From positions 21,140 to 31,461 of the forward strand of contig DPJH01000012.1 of the NCBI GenBank assembly GCA_003543115.1: DNA of 10,322 bases. The letters are read 5' to 3'. Source of the stretch: Candidatus Moraniibacteriota bacterium. GTDB taxonomy: Bacteria; Patescibacteriota; Minisyncoccia; Moranbacterales; UBA2206. Shown piece by piece: positions 1-6,441 of the stretch. The translations under genes were made by a program, and so were the position numbers. Positions within the stretch are counted from its first letter, which is position 1, and each line of letters begins with the position of its first letter. The notes beneath the pieces were generated by a model that had not been told where the DNA came from, ran no database searches, and was given only the letters and a program-made list of their open reading frames with translations.

Positions 1-842
1 GCATCCGTCGCATTTCTCATAGCCATCATTCGTGACGATTCTTTGGAAGCATTGGATTCCAAAATCGCATGATAAATCTGCATATCGATAAGTCTGGGAA
101 AAATATGCTCCAAAACCAATTCCGGACTAGGCTCCACTTTATATTCCTGCTTCGGCTCATCCAAACCATATTGTTTGGCCAAAACATCCATTTCTGCAAT
201 CTGCTTTTCCAGATCTATTTTTGATATCGGCAAAAGCTGTCTTACCTTGGCATTTTGAATCATAGCGGAAACATAATCGGTATAGAAAATTACAACTTTA
301 TCATATTTCTTAGCTAAATAGTCATCAATGACCATTTTTCCAACAGCACTGACATCTTCAATTTTAGGCAAATAAGAAAGCTCGTTGAATGATGCCACAA
401 TCTTCTTTCCTGATCTTTTCACCACTCCCTCGCCTTTTTTCCCGATAGTGATAAAATCGATTTCTATTTCTTTTCCTGCAGATTCGATTTTTTCTTCTCC
501 AATCCTATTTACTCCAAGCTTCTGAGGATCGCTGATCTCATCCTTGATTTTTTTAGCAATTTGAGAATTAAAAGCTCCGCAAAGGCCGCGATTAGATGTG
601 ACTGCGATAGCTAGAACTTTTTTCACTTCCCTCACCTCCAAAAGACCGTTTTTATATTCAGAAAATGCGCGCGACAGATTCATCAACACGCTCCAGGCAG
701 CATGAGCATAGGGACGGATCGCTAAAACACTTGCTACAGACTTTCTCATCTTGGCAGCCGAAACCATCTCCATCGCTCGAGTGATTTTTTGAGTGTTCCC
801 CACTGATTTTATTCTTCTTTGAATATCTTTAGTTGAAGCCAT
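1..842 (-). CDS. atpG: F-type ATP synthase gamma subunit (3' end cut by window edge)
   Basis: This is the central rotor shaft of F1, coupling c-ring rotation to catalysis in the alpha/beta hexamer. The start is the ATG read at 842-840. Translation gives the family N-terminus RRIKSVGNTQKITRAMEMV (from about residue 10), which forms the first shaft helix, and SNRGLCGAFN near residue 80. The frame is open to the edge, about 280 codons, and stops inside the conserved C-terminal helix at MRNATDA. Family members are about 285-295 residues, so only some tens of residues are missing. It follows atpA by 60 bases with no terminator between them, as in the standard order alpha-gamma-beta-epsilon, so atpD and atpC should lie just beyond the left edge. 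There is no Shine-Dalgarno before the start. The identity is certain; the exact end is not visible. Confidence 0.96.
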   Translation of the reverse strand, partial: MASTKDIQRRIKSVGNTQKITRAMEMVSAAKMRKSVASVLAIRPYAHAAWSVLMNLSRAFSEYKNGLLEVREVKKVLAIAVTSNRGLCGAFNSQIAKKIKDEISDPQKLGVNRIGEEKIESAGKEIEIDFITIGKKGEGVVKRSGKKIVASFNELSYLPKIEDVSAVGKMVIDDYLAKKYDKVVIFYTDYVSAMIQNAKVRQLLPISKIDLEKQIAEMDVLAKQYGLDEPKQEYKVEPSPELVLEHIFPRLIDMQIYHAILESNASKESSRMMAMRNATD

Positions 843-902
843 AGCTTTTATTGGTTTCTAATATCTTTTAATTTAGAACTTTTATCCAAGACTTTCGAAA
901 TT

Positions 903-2411
903 TTAATTCCCGTTTTGGTATACTTCCTTGAATTCTTTAATGGCTTTTTCCAAACTCGCCACTACCTCCTCTGACAATTCCTTCTTTTCAGCAATTAAAG
1001 TCAAAACTTCTTTCCCGCTGGATTTCATATATTTTTGAAAATCATTTTCCCAAGCTTTCACCTTTTCCACCACCACGTCGTCCACAAATCCATTAGTCAG
1101 AGCATACAAGATCGATACCTGCTGTTCCATCGGCATCGGCTCATATTGATCTTGCTTTAAAATTTCCACCGTTCGTCTTCCTCTTTCAATTTGTCTTCTA
1201 GTGTTCTCATCCAAGTCTGAACCGAATTGCGCAAAGGCTTCCAATTCCCTGAATTGCGCCAGATCAAGCCTCAATTTTCCAGCCACTTTCTTCATCGCCT
1301 TGGTCTGAGCGGAAGATCCTACCCGAGAAACTGAAAGACCGACGTTGAGCGCTGGGCGAATACCCTTATAGAACAAATCTGTTTCCAAATAAATCTGGCC
1401 ATCAGTAATAGAAATTACATTGGTCGGAATGTAAGCTGACACGTCTCCTGCTTGAGTCTCAATGATCGGAAGAGCTGTTATTGACCCGCCGCCATAATTT
1501 TCATTAAGCCGCGCTGATCTTTCTAAGAGCCTGGAATGCAAATAGAAAATATCTCCAGGATAGGCCTCACGTCCCGGCGGTCTTCTAAGAATTAATGATA
1601 TTTGACGATAACTCCAAGCATGCTTGGATAAATCATCATAAATAATTAAAACGTCCTTGCCTTTGTCCAAAAAGTATTCTCCCATGGCACAACCGGCATA
1701 TGGAGAAATAAATGAAAGAGCGGCCGGATCTGAAGCTCCCGCTACCACAATAATGGTGTGTTCCATCGCTCCGTTCTTTTCCAGCTCTGCCACGATTCTC
1801 GAAATCTTGGATTCCTTTTGTCCGATAGCAACATAGATACAGATCAGATCCTGTCCTTTCTGATTAATGATCGTGTCAATCGCTACTGCGGTTTTCCCGG
1901 TTTGCCTATCTCCGATAATAAGCTCTCTTTGGCCTCTTCCCACAGGAATAACGGCGTCAATCGCCTTGATTCCGGTTTGCACCGGAACACTTACTGATTT
2001 TCTGGTGATTACTCCGGGAGCGATTTTCTCTACCGGATAAAAAGTCTCTGAAACAATCTCTCCTTTTCCGTCAATCGCCTGCCCCAATGGATTCACTACT
2101 CTTCCAACCATCATTTCTCCTACCGGTACGGATAATATTTTTCCTGTTGATTTCACGCTATCACCCTCTTTGATGCCCGTATAATCTCCCAAAATCATAG
2201 CTCCGACAGATCCTTCCTCCAAGTTCAAAGCCACTCCATATATCCCACCGGGGAATTCCAACATTTCGCTAGCCATCGCCTCACCCAACCCGGATATCTT
2301 TGCCACTCCGTCTCCCACCTCGGTTACTGTGCCTACTTTCTCTGTTTGAGTAACAGTTTGAAAATTTTCAATTTGCTTTTTTAACTGCTCAATAATGTAA
2401 TCCTTATTCAT
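903..2411 (-). CDS. atpA: F-type ATP synthase alpha subunit
   Basis: This is the non-catalytic nucleotide-binding subunit of the F1 hexamer, on the cytoplasmic side. At 502 residues it has family length. The beta-barrel domain covers about 25-95. The P-loop GDRQTGKT is at 167-174, the Walker B stretch KDVLIIYDD at 252-260, and YRQISLILRRPPGRE at about 268-282. The arginine finger that reaches into the neighbouring catalytic site is R363, in SVSRVGSSAQ. The helical C-terminal domain runs from about 370. SKHAWSYRQ replaces the more usual SK-QAVAYRQ, a mild lineage variation. The start at 2411 gives the normal amphipathic N-terminus that binds delta. The gene lies 45 bases after atpH and 60 before atpG. 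The start codon sits at one end of a 17-base AT palindrome, and there is no Shine-Dalgarno. All key residues are intact. Confidence 0.99.
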   Translation of the reverse strand: MNKDYIIEQLKKQIENFQTVTQTEKVGTVTEVGDGVAKISGLGEAMASEMLEFPGGIYGVALNLEEGSVGAMILGDYTGIKEGDSVKSTGKILSVPVGEMMVGRVVNPLGQAIDGKGEIVSETFYPVEKIAPGVITRKSVSVPVQTGIKAIDAVIPVGRGQRELIIGDRQTGKTAVAIDTIINQKGQDLICIYVAIGQKESKISRIVAELEKNGAMEHTIIVVAGASDPAALSFISPYAGCAMGEYFLDKGKDVLIIYDDLSKHAWSYRQISLILRRPPGREAYPGDIFYLHSRLLERSARLNENYGGGSITALPIIETQAGDVSAYIPTNVISITDGQIYLETDLFYKGIRPALNVGLSVSRVGSSAQTKAMKKVAGKLRLDLAQFRELEAFAQFGSDLDENTRRQIERGRRTVEILKQDQYEPMPMEQQVSILYALTNGFVDDVVVEKVKAWENDFQKYMKSSGKEVLTLIAEKKELSEEVVASLEKAIKEFKEVYQNGN

Positions 2412-2456
2412 AAATTTTAAATTTATATTACAATTTTAATTATTCTCATCACCGAC

Positions 2457-2858
2457 CTACCTTGCCAGCAACGTTCTTAAATTATTTATTTTCCTCATGA
2501 TGCTGCCGTCCATTCTTTCATCACCGACGGTTATAACAATTCCACCCTTGATTTCCTTATCGACAACGTGCTGCAAAACCACTTCTTCAGCTGAATATTT
2601 TTTAGCGATATAATCTTCAATTTTTTTTAGCTCATCTGGTGAAAGTTCTTTAGCGCTCACTATGCCGGCCTCCACAATTCCATTTTCAGCGTTATAAAAA
2701 CCAGAAAAAGACTCTATTATTTTACCAGCTAATTTCATCTGATTATTTTTTTGCAACAACTTCACAAAATTTGCCACCATCAAATCAACTTCCGCTTGCG
2801 GTTTTTCCTTAATCGCCTCATAAAGAGATTTTGCATATTGGGCGGCTGTGATCTTCAT
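2457..2858 (-). CDS. atpH: F-type ATP synthase delta subunit, compact form
   Basis: Delta (OSCP equivalent) joins the top of F1 to the b-subunit stalk. The N-terminus YAKSLYEAI (residues 8-16) matches the alpha-binding helical domain. The C-terminus GGIVITVGDERMDGSIMRKI matches the conserved end of the family (GG-x-I-x-x-GD-x-x-x-DGS-x-x-x-x-L). At 133 residues it is about 40 shorter than the common 170-180. Both ends are recognisable, so the loss is internal, in the helical N-terminal domain and linker, rather than a truncation. It lies between atpF (22 bases before it) and atpA (45 bases after), the usual place. It ends in TAG. No ribosome-binding site is evident. The overall call is secure from the position and the C-terminal motif. 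Confidence 0.93.
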   Translation of the reverse strand: MKITAAQYAKSLYEAIKEKPQAEVDLMVANFVKLLQKNNQMKLAGKIIESFSGFYNAENGIVEAGIVSAKELSPDELKKIEDYIAKKYSAEEVVLQHVVDKEIKGGIVITVGDERMDGSIMRKINNLRTLLAR

Positions 2859-2880
2859 TGTATAAATCTTAATTTTATAA

Positions 2881-3366
2881 TTAACTGATGGATTTTCTGA
2901 TCAATTCCCCATCCTTTGTTTCGTCCAATTTTTCATTGATTATTTTCTCTGTCGCCATCACTACAAGGCCGGCCACTTCCGCTTTCACCTCGGCTAGAAT
3001 TTTCACTTTTTCTTGTTCAATTTGCTTTTGAGCTGTCTCCAGAATCTTTTGCGACTGTTTCTTGGCTGAAACTACGATTTCTTGCGCCTGCAAAATTGCT
3101 GATTCTTCCGACTTTTTGATTATCTCCTGGGCTTGCTTTCTAGCTTCCACCAGAACAGCCTGCTCTTTTTCGGAAATTTCCTCCAACTTTTTTTGAGACT
3201 CCTGCGCATCTTTCAAGCCTTTTTCAATTTTTTTAGTTCTTGTTTCTAACATTTTCACTACCGGGCCATAGGCAAATTTATGCAAAACAAAAAGCAATAT
3301 CAAGAAATTGATGATTTGTGCCACTAATAGCTTTCCGTTAATTCCTAAATTGTTTAATAATTCCAT
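2881..3366 (-). CDS. atpF: F-type ATP synthase b subunit
   Basis: This is the peripheral stalk (stator) subunit, anchored in the membrane and dimerised along a long helix that holds alpha/beta still against rotor torque. It has 161 residues, the normal size. The single membrane segment is at about 13-32 (LLVAQIINFLILLFVLHKF), followed by the typical juxtamembrane stretch YGPVVKMLETRTKKIEKGL. From there to about residue 140 the chain is charged, Ala/Gln/Glu/Lys-rich and helical, with right-handed coiled-coil character. A short C-terminal part binds delta. There is only one b gene in the window and no b' copy. It is separated from atpE by 120 bases, the widest gap in the cluster, which contains a hairpin element. 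The start gives the short N-terminal tail expected outside the membrane. Confidence 0.97.
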   Translation of the reverse strand: MELLNNLGINGKLLVAQIINFLILLFVLHKFAYGPVVKMLETRTKKIEKGLKDAQESQKKLEEISEKEQAVLVEARKQAQEIIKKSEESAILQAQEIVVSAKKQSQKILETAQKQIEQEKVKILAEVKAEVAGLVVMATEKIINEKLDETKDGELIRKSIS

Positions 3367-3424
3367 ATTGTTAGTCTATATTAGAACCTTAAGATTATTT
3401 AATATTTTTTAATTACATTCATCA

Positions 3425-3479
3425 GTTGACCGTTCCCGATTCGAACTAGCCTAGTGCGAATCGTTGACCGTAAACCGAT
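3425..3479. repeat. Imperfect direct repeats flanking the atpE-atpF hairpin
   Basis: GTTGACCGTTCCCGAT (3425-3440) recurs as GTTGACCGTAAACCGAT (3463-3479), on either side of the stem-loop and overlapping its arms. The first eight bases are identical. This segment is roughly half G+C, while the 50 bases between it and atpF are almost all A and T, so it stands out as an island. It could be a small intergenic palindromic element or a conserved RNA structure. No coding potential is seen. Confidence 0.5.
3437..3463 (-). promoter_or_regulatory. Stem-loop in the atpE-atpF gap
   Basis: CGATTCG (3437-3443) pairs with CGAATCG (3457-3463). After one mismatch a further four pairs form (ACTA with TAGT), closing a three-base GCC loop. 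It begins 23 bases after the atpE stop on the transcribed strand. No T-run follows, so it does not look like an intrinsic terminator. A 3' stabilising or processing stem that favours the upstream c-subunit message is a reasonable inference, because c is needed in many more copies than b. The base pairing is seen directly; the role is not proven. Confidence 0.55.
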
Positions 3480-3486
3480 AGTCAGA

Positions 3487-3714
3487 TTAGATAAATTTGA
3501 TGATCAATGACATAACCAAGGCATAGATTGCGATCGCTTCAGTAAAGGCAATGGCCAAGATCATATTAGCTTGGATTTTTGGAGTAGCTTCAGGATTTCT
3601 TCCGATTGATTCCATCGCCTTTGAAGCCAAAATTCCGATTCCGATTCCAGGCCCGATAGCTCCGAATCCGATAGCAATCGCTGCTGCCAAATTTTTAATT
3701 GATTCTGCTTCCAT
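3487..3714 (-). CDS. atpE: F-type ATP synthase c subunit (rotor ring, proton type)
   Basis: This is the proteolipid that forms the membrane rotor ring; each copy carries one ion per turn. It has 75 residues in two membrane helices (about 8-30 and 50-73) joined by the polar loop RNPEATP (39-45), which touches gamma and epsilon. The glycine-rich first helix has GPGIGIG (21-27) for tight packing. The ion-binding carboxylate is E59 in the second helix. The residues that mark sodium-binding rings are absent: Ile26 stands where they have Gln, and Ala60-Ile61 follow E59 where they have Ser/Thr-Thr. Proton coupling is therefore expected. Hairpins lie in the gaps on both sides of this gene. The start gives the usual short polar N-terminus, and no Shine-Dalgarno is present. 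Confidence 0.98.
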   Translation of the reverse strand: MEAESIKNLAAAIAIGFGAIGPGIGIGILASKAMESIGRNPEATPKIQANMILAIAFTEAIAIYALVMSLIIKFI

Positions 3715-3734
3715 AATATTTATTCATTAGTTTT

Positions 3735-3760
3735 CCAGCCCACTTATTTATGGTCGCTGG
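3735..3760 (-). promoter_or_regulatory. Stem-loop in the atpE leader
   Basis: CCAGC (3735-3739) pairs with GCTGG (3756-3760), and CCA pairs with TGG inside it across a two-base bulge. The structure lies 20 bases upstream of the atpE start in the 77-base atpB-atpE gap. An AT-rich unstructured stretch lies between it and the start. In E. coli the region before atpE raises c-subunit translation; a similar role here is inference only. No T-run follows, so it is not a terminator. Confidence 0.4.
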
Positions 3761-3791
3761 AACTCTAACCTTAAAAAAATAATTAACCTAA

Positions 3792-4544
3792 TTAGTGATC
3801 GTGCGCTACAGTCGCCATCTTAAGAAATACCAGAGTTAGCATGGCAAAAACCAAAGCTTGAACAAATCCGACGAAAACCTCCAAAAACAAAAATGGCAAT
3901 GGCATGATGTAGGGAACCAAATTCAACATTACAATAAGCAAAACTTCTCCTGCGAAAACGTTGCCGAAAAGACGGAAGGAAAAAGAAACGATCTTAGCAA
4001 TTTCACTGATAAGTTCCAATATACCGACAAAAGTTCCGATAAAATAGGGCTTGTGGAAAGGGTTGACCAAAAACTTCTTGCCATATCGCACGATTCCGAT
4101 TGCGGAAATTCCCATAAAATGAACAAAAAACACCGCTACAAGAGAGAGAGCCAGTGTTGTGTTGAGATCTGCTGAAGCGCTGCGGATAAATGGGGCTAGA
4201 ATCGTTTTTCCATGCACTTCTTCATAAACCCCCACTGTGCCCGCTCCTGGGAGGAGTCCCATCCAATTGGAAATAATAACAAAAAAGAAAATGGTCATTA
4301 CGATCGGGAAAAATTTTCTGGTTTGATTCTTGTCTTGCGTCACACTATCGATCAAACTCATAAAGTATTCTATCACCGCTTCAAAAATATTTTGAAATCC
4401 GCGCGGCACCAGTTTCGTGTTCCTTCGAATAAAAAAAGAGATTCCAATAATAATGACACTAGTGACTAATGTCATTATGAAGGAATTTGTAAGGGGCAAA
4501 TTTCCTATGTGATAGATTGTCTCCGGCACCAATGAGATTTCCAT
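3792..4544 (-). CDS. atpB: F-type ATP synthase a subunit
   Basis: This membrane stator subunit provides the two proton half-channels beside the c-ring. It has 250 residues and about five or six hydrophobic segments. The essential arginine is R191 in SFRLFGNVFAGE, and Q229 in the last helix (FVGFVQALVFAML) matches the conserved glutamine of the family. NWMGLLPG (93-100) is the usual conserved turn after an early helix. The His-rich tail (AHDH) is common in the family. Its ATG overlaps the stop of the upstream atpZ-like gene by one base (TAATG), so translational coupling is likely. A 77-base gap with a stem-loop separates it from atpE. The call is secure. Confidence 0.98.
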   Translation of the reverse strand: MEISLVPETIYHIGNLPLTNSFIMTLVTSVIIIGISFFIRRNTKLVPRGFQNIFEAVIEYFMSLIDSVTQDKNQTRKFFPIVMTIFFFVIISNWMGLLPGAGTVGVYEEVHGKTILAPFIRSASADLNTTLALSLVAVFFVHFMGISAIGIVRYGKKFLVNPFHKPYFIGTFVGILELISEIAKIVSFSFRLFGNVFAGEVLLIVMLNLVPYIMPLPFLFLEVFVGFVQALVFAMLTLVFLKMATVAHDH

Positions 4545-4807
4545 TATTTTTTGTTAATTATATCTGTTGTTTTTTTATAAACCATATAGGATGAAATGAT
4601 AATTGCCAAACAAACACCCGCCAATAATAAAAATGGTTCAGTGCCTAACTTTTTATCCAAGAATCTCCCGCCTAGCGCCAAAGCCACTAGAGGGATAGAG
4701 ATCATATATCCCAATTCCCAGGCTAAAGTCATTGCAGAAAAAGCCGCTCTCCTGTCATCCGAATTCGAATTCTTCTTTTCACTATTTTTCTCTGAATCCT
4801 TTTCCAT
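4544..4807 (-). CDS. atpZ: AtpZ/AtpI-family ATP synthase accessory membrane protein
   Basis: This is a small protein of 87 residues, the first gene of the ATP synthase cluster. The N-terminal 20 residues are highly charged and cytosolic. Two membrane helices follow (about 33-48 and 59-77), joined by GRFLDKKLGTEP (47-58), which carries the G-x-x-LD-x-x-x-GT-x-P pattern typical of the AtpZ (ATPase gene 1) family. Family members have been linked to c-ring assembly and to magnesium/calcium transport supporting the enzyme; which applies here cannot be read from sequence. It shares the A of TAATG with atpB. A promoter lies about 50 bases upstream. AtpI and AtpZ are easily confused; the short length and the loop motif favour AtpZ. 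Confidence 0.82.
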   Translation of the reverse strand: MEKDSEKNSEKKNSNSDDRRAAFSAMTLAWELGYMISIPLVALALGGRFLDKKLGTEPFLLLAGVCLAIIISSYMVYKKTTDIINKK

Positions 4808-4854
4808 TATTTCGCTTTTAATATACCGAAATTACATAACCGATATCGCTATTA

Positions 4855-4883
4855 ATTGTCTCTCAAAAAGTAAAAAAAGTCAA
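4855..4883 (-). promoter_or_regulatory. Putative sigma-70 promoter of the ATP synthase operon
   Basis: On the minus strand TTGACT (4883-4878, five of six to the -35 consensus) is followed by exactly 17 bases and GACAAT (4860-4855, four of six to the -10 consensus). Initiation would fall near 4848, about 40 bases before the atpZ start. The predicted leader begins around the palindrome CGATATCG (4841-4848). It is the best match found ahead of any gene in the window, and it lies where the operon should begin. Confidence 0.6.
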
Positions 4884-4902
4884 CTATGACATTTTTTTTA
4901 CT
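4869..4902 (-). terminator. AT-rich hairpin after tatD, overlapping the atp -35 box
   Basis: AGTAAAAAAA (4902-4893, starting inside the tatD stop codon) pairs with TTTTTTTACT (4878-4869). An inner GTC/GAC pair set closes a six-base loop, and a short TTTT stretch follows. The position suits a tatD transcript end, but the stem is almost all A-U, so as an intrinsic terminator it would be weak. Its downstream arm and inner stem include the -35 hexamer of the atp promoter. Confidence 0.4.
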
Positions 4903-5731
4903 ATAAGTTAAAAAAGGTTTTTGCATTTTTTGAGCTGATTTCATCCACTTTTATTGCCGAAATTTCTTTTATTTCAGCGATCTTTTCGCAAACATAACTC
5001 ACAAAAACAGGCTCGTTTCTTTTTCCGCGATGCGGCACTGGAGCGAGATATGGACAATCCGTTTCCAGCATAATTTTATCTATGGGAATGATCTTTATAA
5101 CATCTAAAATCTCTGCGCTAGGCTTAGCATAGGTAATGTTGCCATTAAAAGAAAAGAGTATATTTTTACGATCAATAATTTTATTGATAAAATCTAATCG
5201 ACCGCCAAAACTGTGAAAAACAAAATTAAGTTCAGCAAAGTTTTTAATAATTTCCAAAACTTCCTCATACACTTCACCTTTTTCTCGATATTTTTCTCCA
5301 GCCTCCGCCCGCTCTCCCCGACAATGGATAATTACCGGTTTTTTTAATTTTCTCGCCAACTCTAATTGGAAGACAAAGCCTTCTTTCTGAAATTCTTTTT
5401 GTTTGTCGCTGACTTGATTGCCATCATGCGAATAATATTCCAATCCAATTTCTCCAATTGCAACTACTTTTTCCTGGCTCGCCAATTCTGTCAATTTTTT
5501 CTTGTGTTCTTCGCTCCAAGCGCCGTGTTTCATGAAATATTCCGGATGGCATCCGACAACGGAAAAAATATCATCATAATTTTTAGCCAAATCTACCGCA
5601 CGCGCACTGCTTCCAAGTCCTGCGCCAATCGTAATAATCTTTTCCACGCCTCCTTCAAAAGCCCGACGGATCACATCGCCGCGGTCTAGATCGAATTGCT
5701 TATCGTCAATATGGGCATGCGTATCAATCAT
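4901..5731 (-). CDS. tatD: TatD-family metal-dependent nuclease
   Basis: This is an amidohydrolase-like TIM-barrel deoxyribonuclease of the TatD/YcfH family, cytosolic and linked to 3'-5' DNA trimming and repair. It has 276 residues. The metal ligands are all visible: H5 and H7 in DTHAHID, E94 in AIGEIGLE, H136 in VIIHCRGE, H173 in VFHSFGG and D225 in LETDCPYLAP. PHRGKRNEP (233-241) is the usual following motif. The common GLDYY appears as GLEYY, and there is a modest charged insertion at about 140-156, which explains the length above the usual 255-265. The start overlaps the upstream gene by 8 bases. A purine-rich stretch with AAGGA lies upstream, but about 13 bases from the start, which is long. 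Family membership is certain; the exact paralogue is not. Confidence 0.95.
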   Translation of the reverse strand: MIDTHAHIDDKQFDLDRGDVIRRAFEGGVEKIITIGAGLGSSARAVDLAKNYDDIFSVVGCHPEYFMKHGAWSEEHKKKLTELASQEKVVAIGEIGLEYYSHDGNQVSDKQKEFQKEGFVFQLELARKLKKPVIIHCRGERAEAGEKYREKGEVYEEVLEIIKNFAELNFVFHSFGGRLDFINKIIDRKNILFSFNGNITYAKPSAEILDVIKIIPIDKIMLETDCPYLAPVPHRGKRNEPVFVSYVCEKIAEIKEISAIKVDEISSKNAKTFFNL

Positions 5732-6407
5732 AATCTTCTTTCTTTCCTTTTAATTCTTCTTTTTTTAGCATATAATATCCTACCGCTGAACCGACAGATA
5801 TTATGAATATGATTGCAACAGACACATACTGCGAAGTCATATCAATAGCCACTTCCTTATTGGTGAAAAGCAGCTTGCTTTTTTTAGGAGCTACTTTTAA
5901 ACTGCTGTCTTCAAAATTAAATTCAACTGTTCTGTTTTCATTATCCTTATTGAGAGAAGCCATGTATTCAGGGCTTTCTCCTCTCGGTCCGGCAATAAAA
6001 AATTCATCCTCCCCGCTAAATTCACCATCCGAAGAACGATTGCTATCAAAGTCACTTTGAAAATCAAATAATGATTTCTTGGTTTCATTAAAAGCACCGG
6101 CAGAACCATCCAATACTGAATTTATCGTGTCTCCGATTTTATCGAAAATATCGTCTGGAACCACTATTCCCGCATTATCATCCCCGTCATCATCATCATC
6201 TTCATCATCATGATTATTATTTGATGGTTTCCCAGCACCGAGGATGGGCTTTTCCAAAACAGGCTTCTCATTCTTGCTTGAAAAAAATGTAGTAGTGCCA
6301 TAGTTAGGATTACTGGCAGCCAAAGAAAAATTTTCCGTCTCTACAAAAAATAGACTGGCAATAGTTATGGCTGTTACTAAGCTATATGTTTTTTTATTTT
6401 TTCCCAT
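5724..6407 (-). CDS. Hypothetical secreted, C-terminally membrane-anchored acidic protein
   Basis: I do not recognise this family. The 227-residue product has a basic start (MGKNKKTYS) and a hydrophobic stretch at about 9-22, ending near SLAAS, as in a Sec signal peptide. Then follows a polar region with a run of aspartates (HDDEDDDDDGDD, about 66-77), a Ser/Asp/Glu-rich middle part with little hydrophobic core, and a single membrane helix at about 194-214 followed by the basic, charged tail KKEELKGKKEDYD. The likely topology is outside the cell, held by the C-terminal helix with the tail inside. There are no cysteines and no catalytic motif. It lies 34 bases after metG and overlaps tatD by 8 bases, so it is co-transcribed with housekeeping genes, but this gives no functional clue. 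An alternative is an uncleaved N-terminal anchor with two membrane passes. Confidence 0.75.
   Translation of the reverse strand: MGKNKKTYSLVTAITIASLFFVETENFSLAASNPNYGTTTFFSSKNEKPVLEKPILGAGKPSNNNHDDEDDDDDGDDNAGIVVPDDIFDKIGDTINSVLDGSAGAFNETKKSLFDFQSDFDSNRSSDGEFSGEDEFFIAGPRGESPEYMASLNKDNENRTVEFNFEDSSLKVAPKKSKLLFTNKEVAIDMTSQYVSVAIIFIISVGSAVGYYMLKKEELKGKKEDYD
6187..6213. repeat. CAT/ATG trinucleotide tract
   Basis: The tract is four CAT units, CTT, three CAT units and GAT, encoding most of the aspartate run of the acidic secreted protein. Slippage here would change the length of the acidic linker by whole residues without breaking the frame. Confidence 0.6.
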
Positions 6408-6441
6408 TTATTCGAGAATTAATTTTGTTTTTTCTACTTTG

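Noticed and set aside
2457..2858. atpH as a truncated pseudogene
   Set aside because: The frame is intact from a normal N-terminus to the conserved C-terminal motif, with no sign of a frameshift.
3425..3463. GTTCGAATC on the minus strand resembles a tRNA T-loop
   Set aside because: The five bases on each side do not pair as a T-stem, and no acceptor, D or anticodon arm can be built around it; it is part of a simple hairpin.
3541..3680. Repeated CCGAT / GATTCC words inside atpE
   Set aside because: They encode the Gly-Ile repeats of the c-subunit helix and are explained by the protein sequence.
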